This document shows, one piece after another, positions 5,891 through 6,613 of a DNA stretch of 6,613 nucleotides (the stretch's first letter is position 1; each line of letters starts with the position of its first letter). The DNA is taken from contig DGBP01000031.1 of assembly GCA_002384855.1 (NCBI GenBank), positions 889 through 7,501 on the forward strand, written 5' to 3'. The translations under genes were made by a program, and so were the position numbers. This DNA is from Nocardioidaceae bacterium UBA4001 (GTDB taxonomy: Bacteria; Actinomycetota; Actinomycetes; Propionibacteriales; Nocardioidaceae). The notes below the pieces were generated by a model. The model did not search any database and had not been told where the DNA came from. It was given only the letters and a program-made list of their open reading frames with translations.

Positions 5891-6613
5891 GACCGACAGC
5901 GCTCCTCAGATCCCTCGTGACTCCGTGACCCTGAGCGGTGGTGCCCGCATGCCCCTGCTGGGCTTCGGGACCTGGCAGATCAAGGGGGACGAGGCCGTCG
6001 CTGCGACCTCCGCAGCGCTCGAGGCGGGCTACCGCCATCTCGACACGGCCACCATCTACGGCAACGAGGCCGAGGTCGGCCGCGCCCTCGCCGACAGCGG
6101 CCTGGCCCGCGACGACGTGTTCGTGACGACGAAGTGCCCACCCCACCTGGCCGGGCGGGAGATCGAGACCCTCGAGCAGAGCCTGGAGATGCTCCGCCTC
6201 GAGCAGGTCGACCTCTGGCTGATCCACTGGACGCCCGACGAGGGGGCCGGCGTCGCCATCTGGGAGCAGTTCGTCGAGGCCCGTGACCGAGGGCTCGCCC
6301 GCGAGCTCGGGGTCAGCAACTACCCGGCCGTGCTGGTCGACGAGCTCCTGGACGCCACCGGGGTCAAGCCGGCGGTGAACCAGGTCGAGTGGAGCCCCTT
6401 CCTCTTCGACGCGGAGGTGGTCGCGCAGCACCGGTCGCGCGAGATCGTTCTCGAGGGCTACAGCGCGCTGCGCGGAGGCACGCTGGAGGACCCGACGATC
6501 GGCGCGATCGCGGACCGCCTCGGTCGGACGCCGGCGCAGGTGATCGTCCGGTGGCACCTGCAGCACGGGATCGTCGTGATCCCCAAGTCGGTCAGGGCCG
6601 ACCGGATCCGCTC
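5889..6613 (+). CDS. Aldo/keto reductase (2,5-diketo-D-gluconate reductase-like), 3' end cut off by window
   Basis: The frame is open from ATG 5889 to the window end (241 codons), close to the roughly 275-residue length of the family. It is a cytosolic NADPH-dependent reductase of aldehydes and ketones with a TIM-barrel fold. VTLSGGARMPLLGFGTW is the N-terminal hairpin and first strand. The catalytic tetrad is complete: Asp52 and Tyr57 in LDTATIYGNE, Lys82 in FVTTKCPP and His113 in LWLIHWTPDE. GVSNYPAVLVDELL, AVNQVEWSPF and the cofactor-binding IPKSVRADRI (231-240) follow. The physiological substrate cannot be told. Met21 (5949) would remove the hairpin, so 5889 is preferred, although no clear ribosome binding site precedes it. 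Its ATG shares a CATG with an ATG on the opposite strand that belongs to the broken regulator. Confidence 0.92.
   Translation, partial: MTDSAPQIPRDSVTLSGGARMPLLGFGTWQIKGDEAVAATSAALEAGYRHLDTATIYGNEAEVGRALADSGLARDDVFVTTKCPPHLAGREIETLEQSLEMLRLEQVDLWLIHWTPDEGAGVAIWEQFVEARDRGLARELGVSNYPAVLVDELLDATGVKPAVNQVEWSPFLFDAEVVAQHRSREIVLEGYSALRGGTLEDPTIGAIADRLGRTPAQVIVRWHLQHGIVVIPKSVRADRIR

Noticed and set aside
5895..6566. N-terminal extension of the PAS frame up to position 6566
   Set aside because: This part is exactly antisense to the aldo/keto reductase, which has a full catalytic tetrad, and the extension itself has no domain-like sequence.

Overview
The window is very GC-rich DNA with GTG starts, short overlaps between genes and dense coding. 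It reads as chromosomal DNA of a high-GC actinobacterium. From memory, the protein sequences look most like Nocardioidaceae/Propionibacteriales; that placement is an impression from sequence, not a search result. I see no mobile element, CRISPR array, tRNA, rRNA or phage gene.

Layout. (1) Positions 1-2702, plus strand: the end of an assimilatory sulfur operon. It begins inside cysH (adenylylsulfate reductase with [4Fe-4S] cysteine motifs). An ATGA overlap then leads into a reading frame carrying a CbiX/SirB-type sirohydrochlorin chelatase, a precorrin-2 dehydrogenase and a uroporphyrinogen-III C-methyltransferase (SUMT). Together these three activities take uroporphyrinogen III to siroheme, the cofactor of sulfite reductase, which acts on the product of CysH. 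The SUMT part is broken by an apparent one-base deletion near 2100. The chelatase-dehydrogenase fusion may itself come from a one-base insertion near 1428-1430. (2) Positions 2703-2810: a convergent intergenic gap with two perfect inverted repeats, one of them a strong candidate terminator shared by both strands. (3) Positions 2811-4166, minus strand: a secreted 'choice-of-anchor B' family protein with a clear signal peptide and ribosome binding site but no visible C-terminal anchor. (4) Positions 4167-4310: a short intergenic region with a small palindrome. (5) Positions 4311 to about 5890, minus strand: remains of a PAS-PAS-GAF-SpoIIE (PP2C-type) phosphatase regulator. It has an out-of-frame junction, a homopolymer frameshift, an in-frame loss of the phosphatase metal-binding core and no recognisable start. 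(6) Positions 5889-6613, plus strand: the first 241 codons of an aldo/keto reductase, running off the window. Its start codon lies directly against the broken end of the regulator.

No clearly new system is visible. The points worth a second look are the damage concentrated in the phosphatase gene, the apparent trifunctional siroheme protein, and the number of one-base frame breaks. Those breaks raise the question of whether the gene damage is biological or comes from sequencing or assembly.
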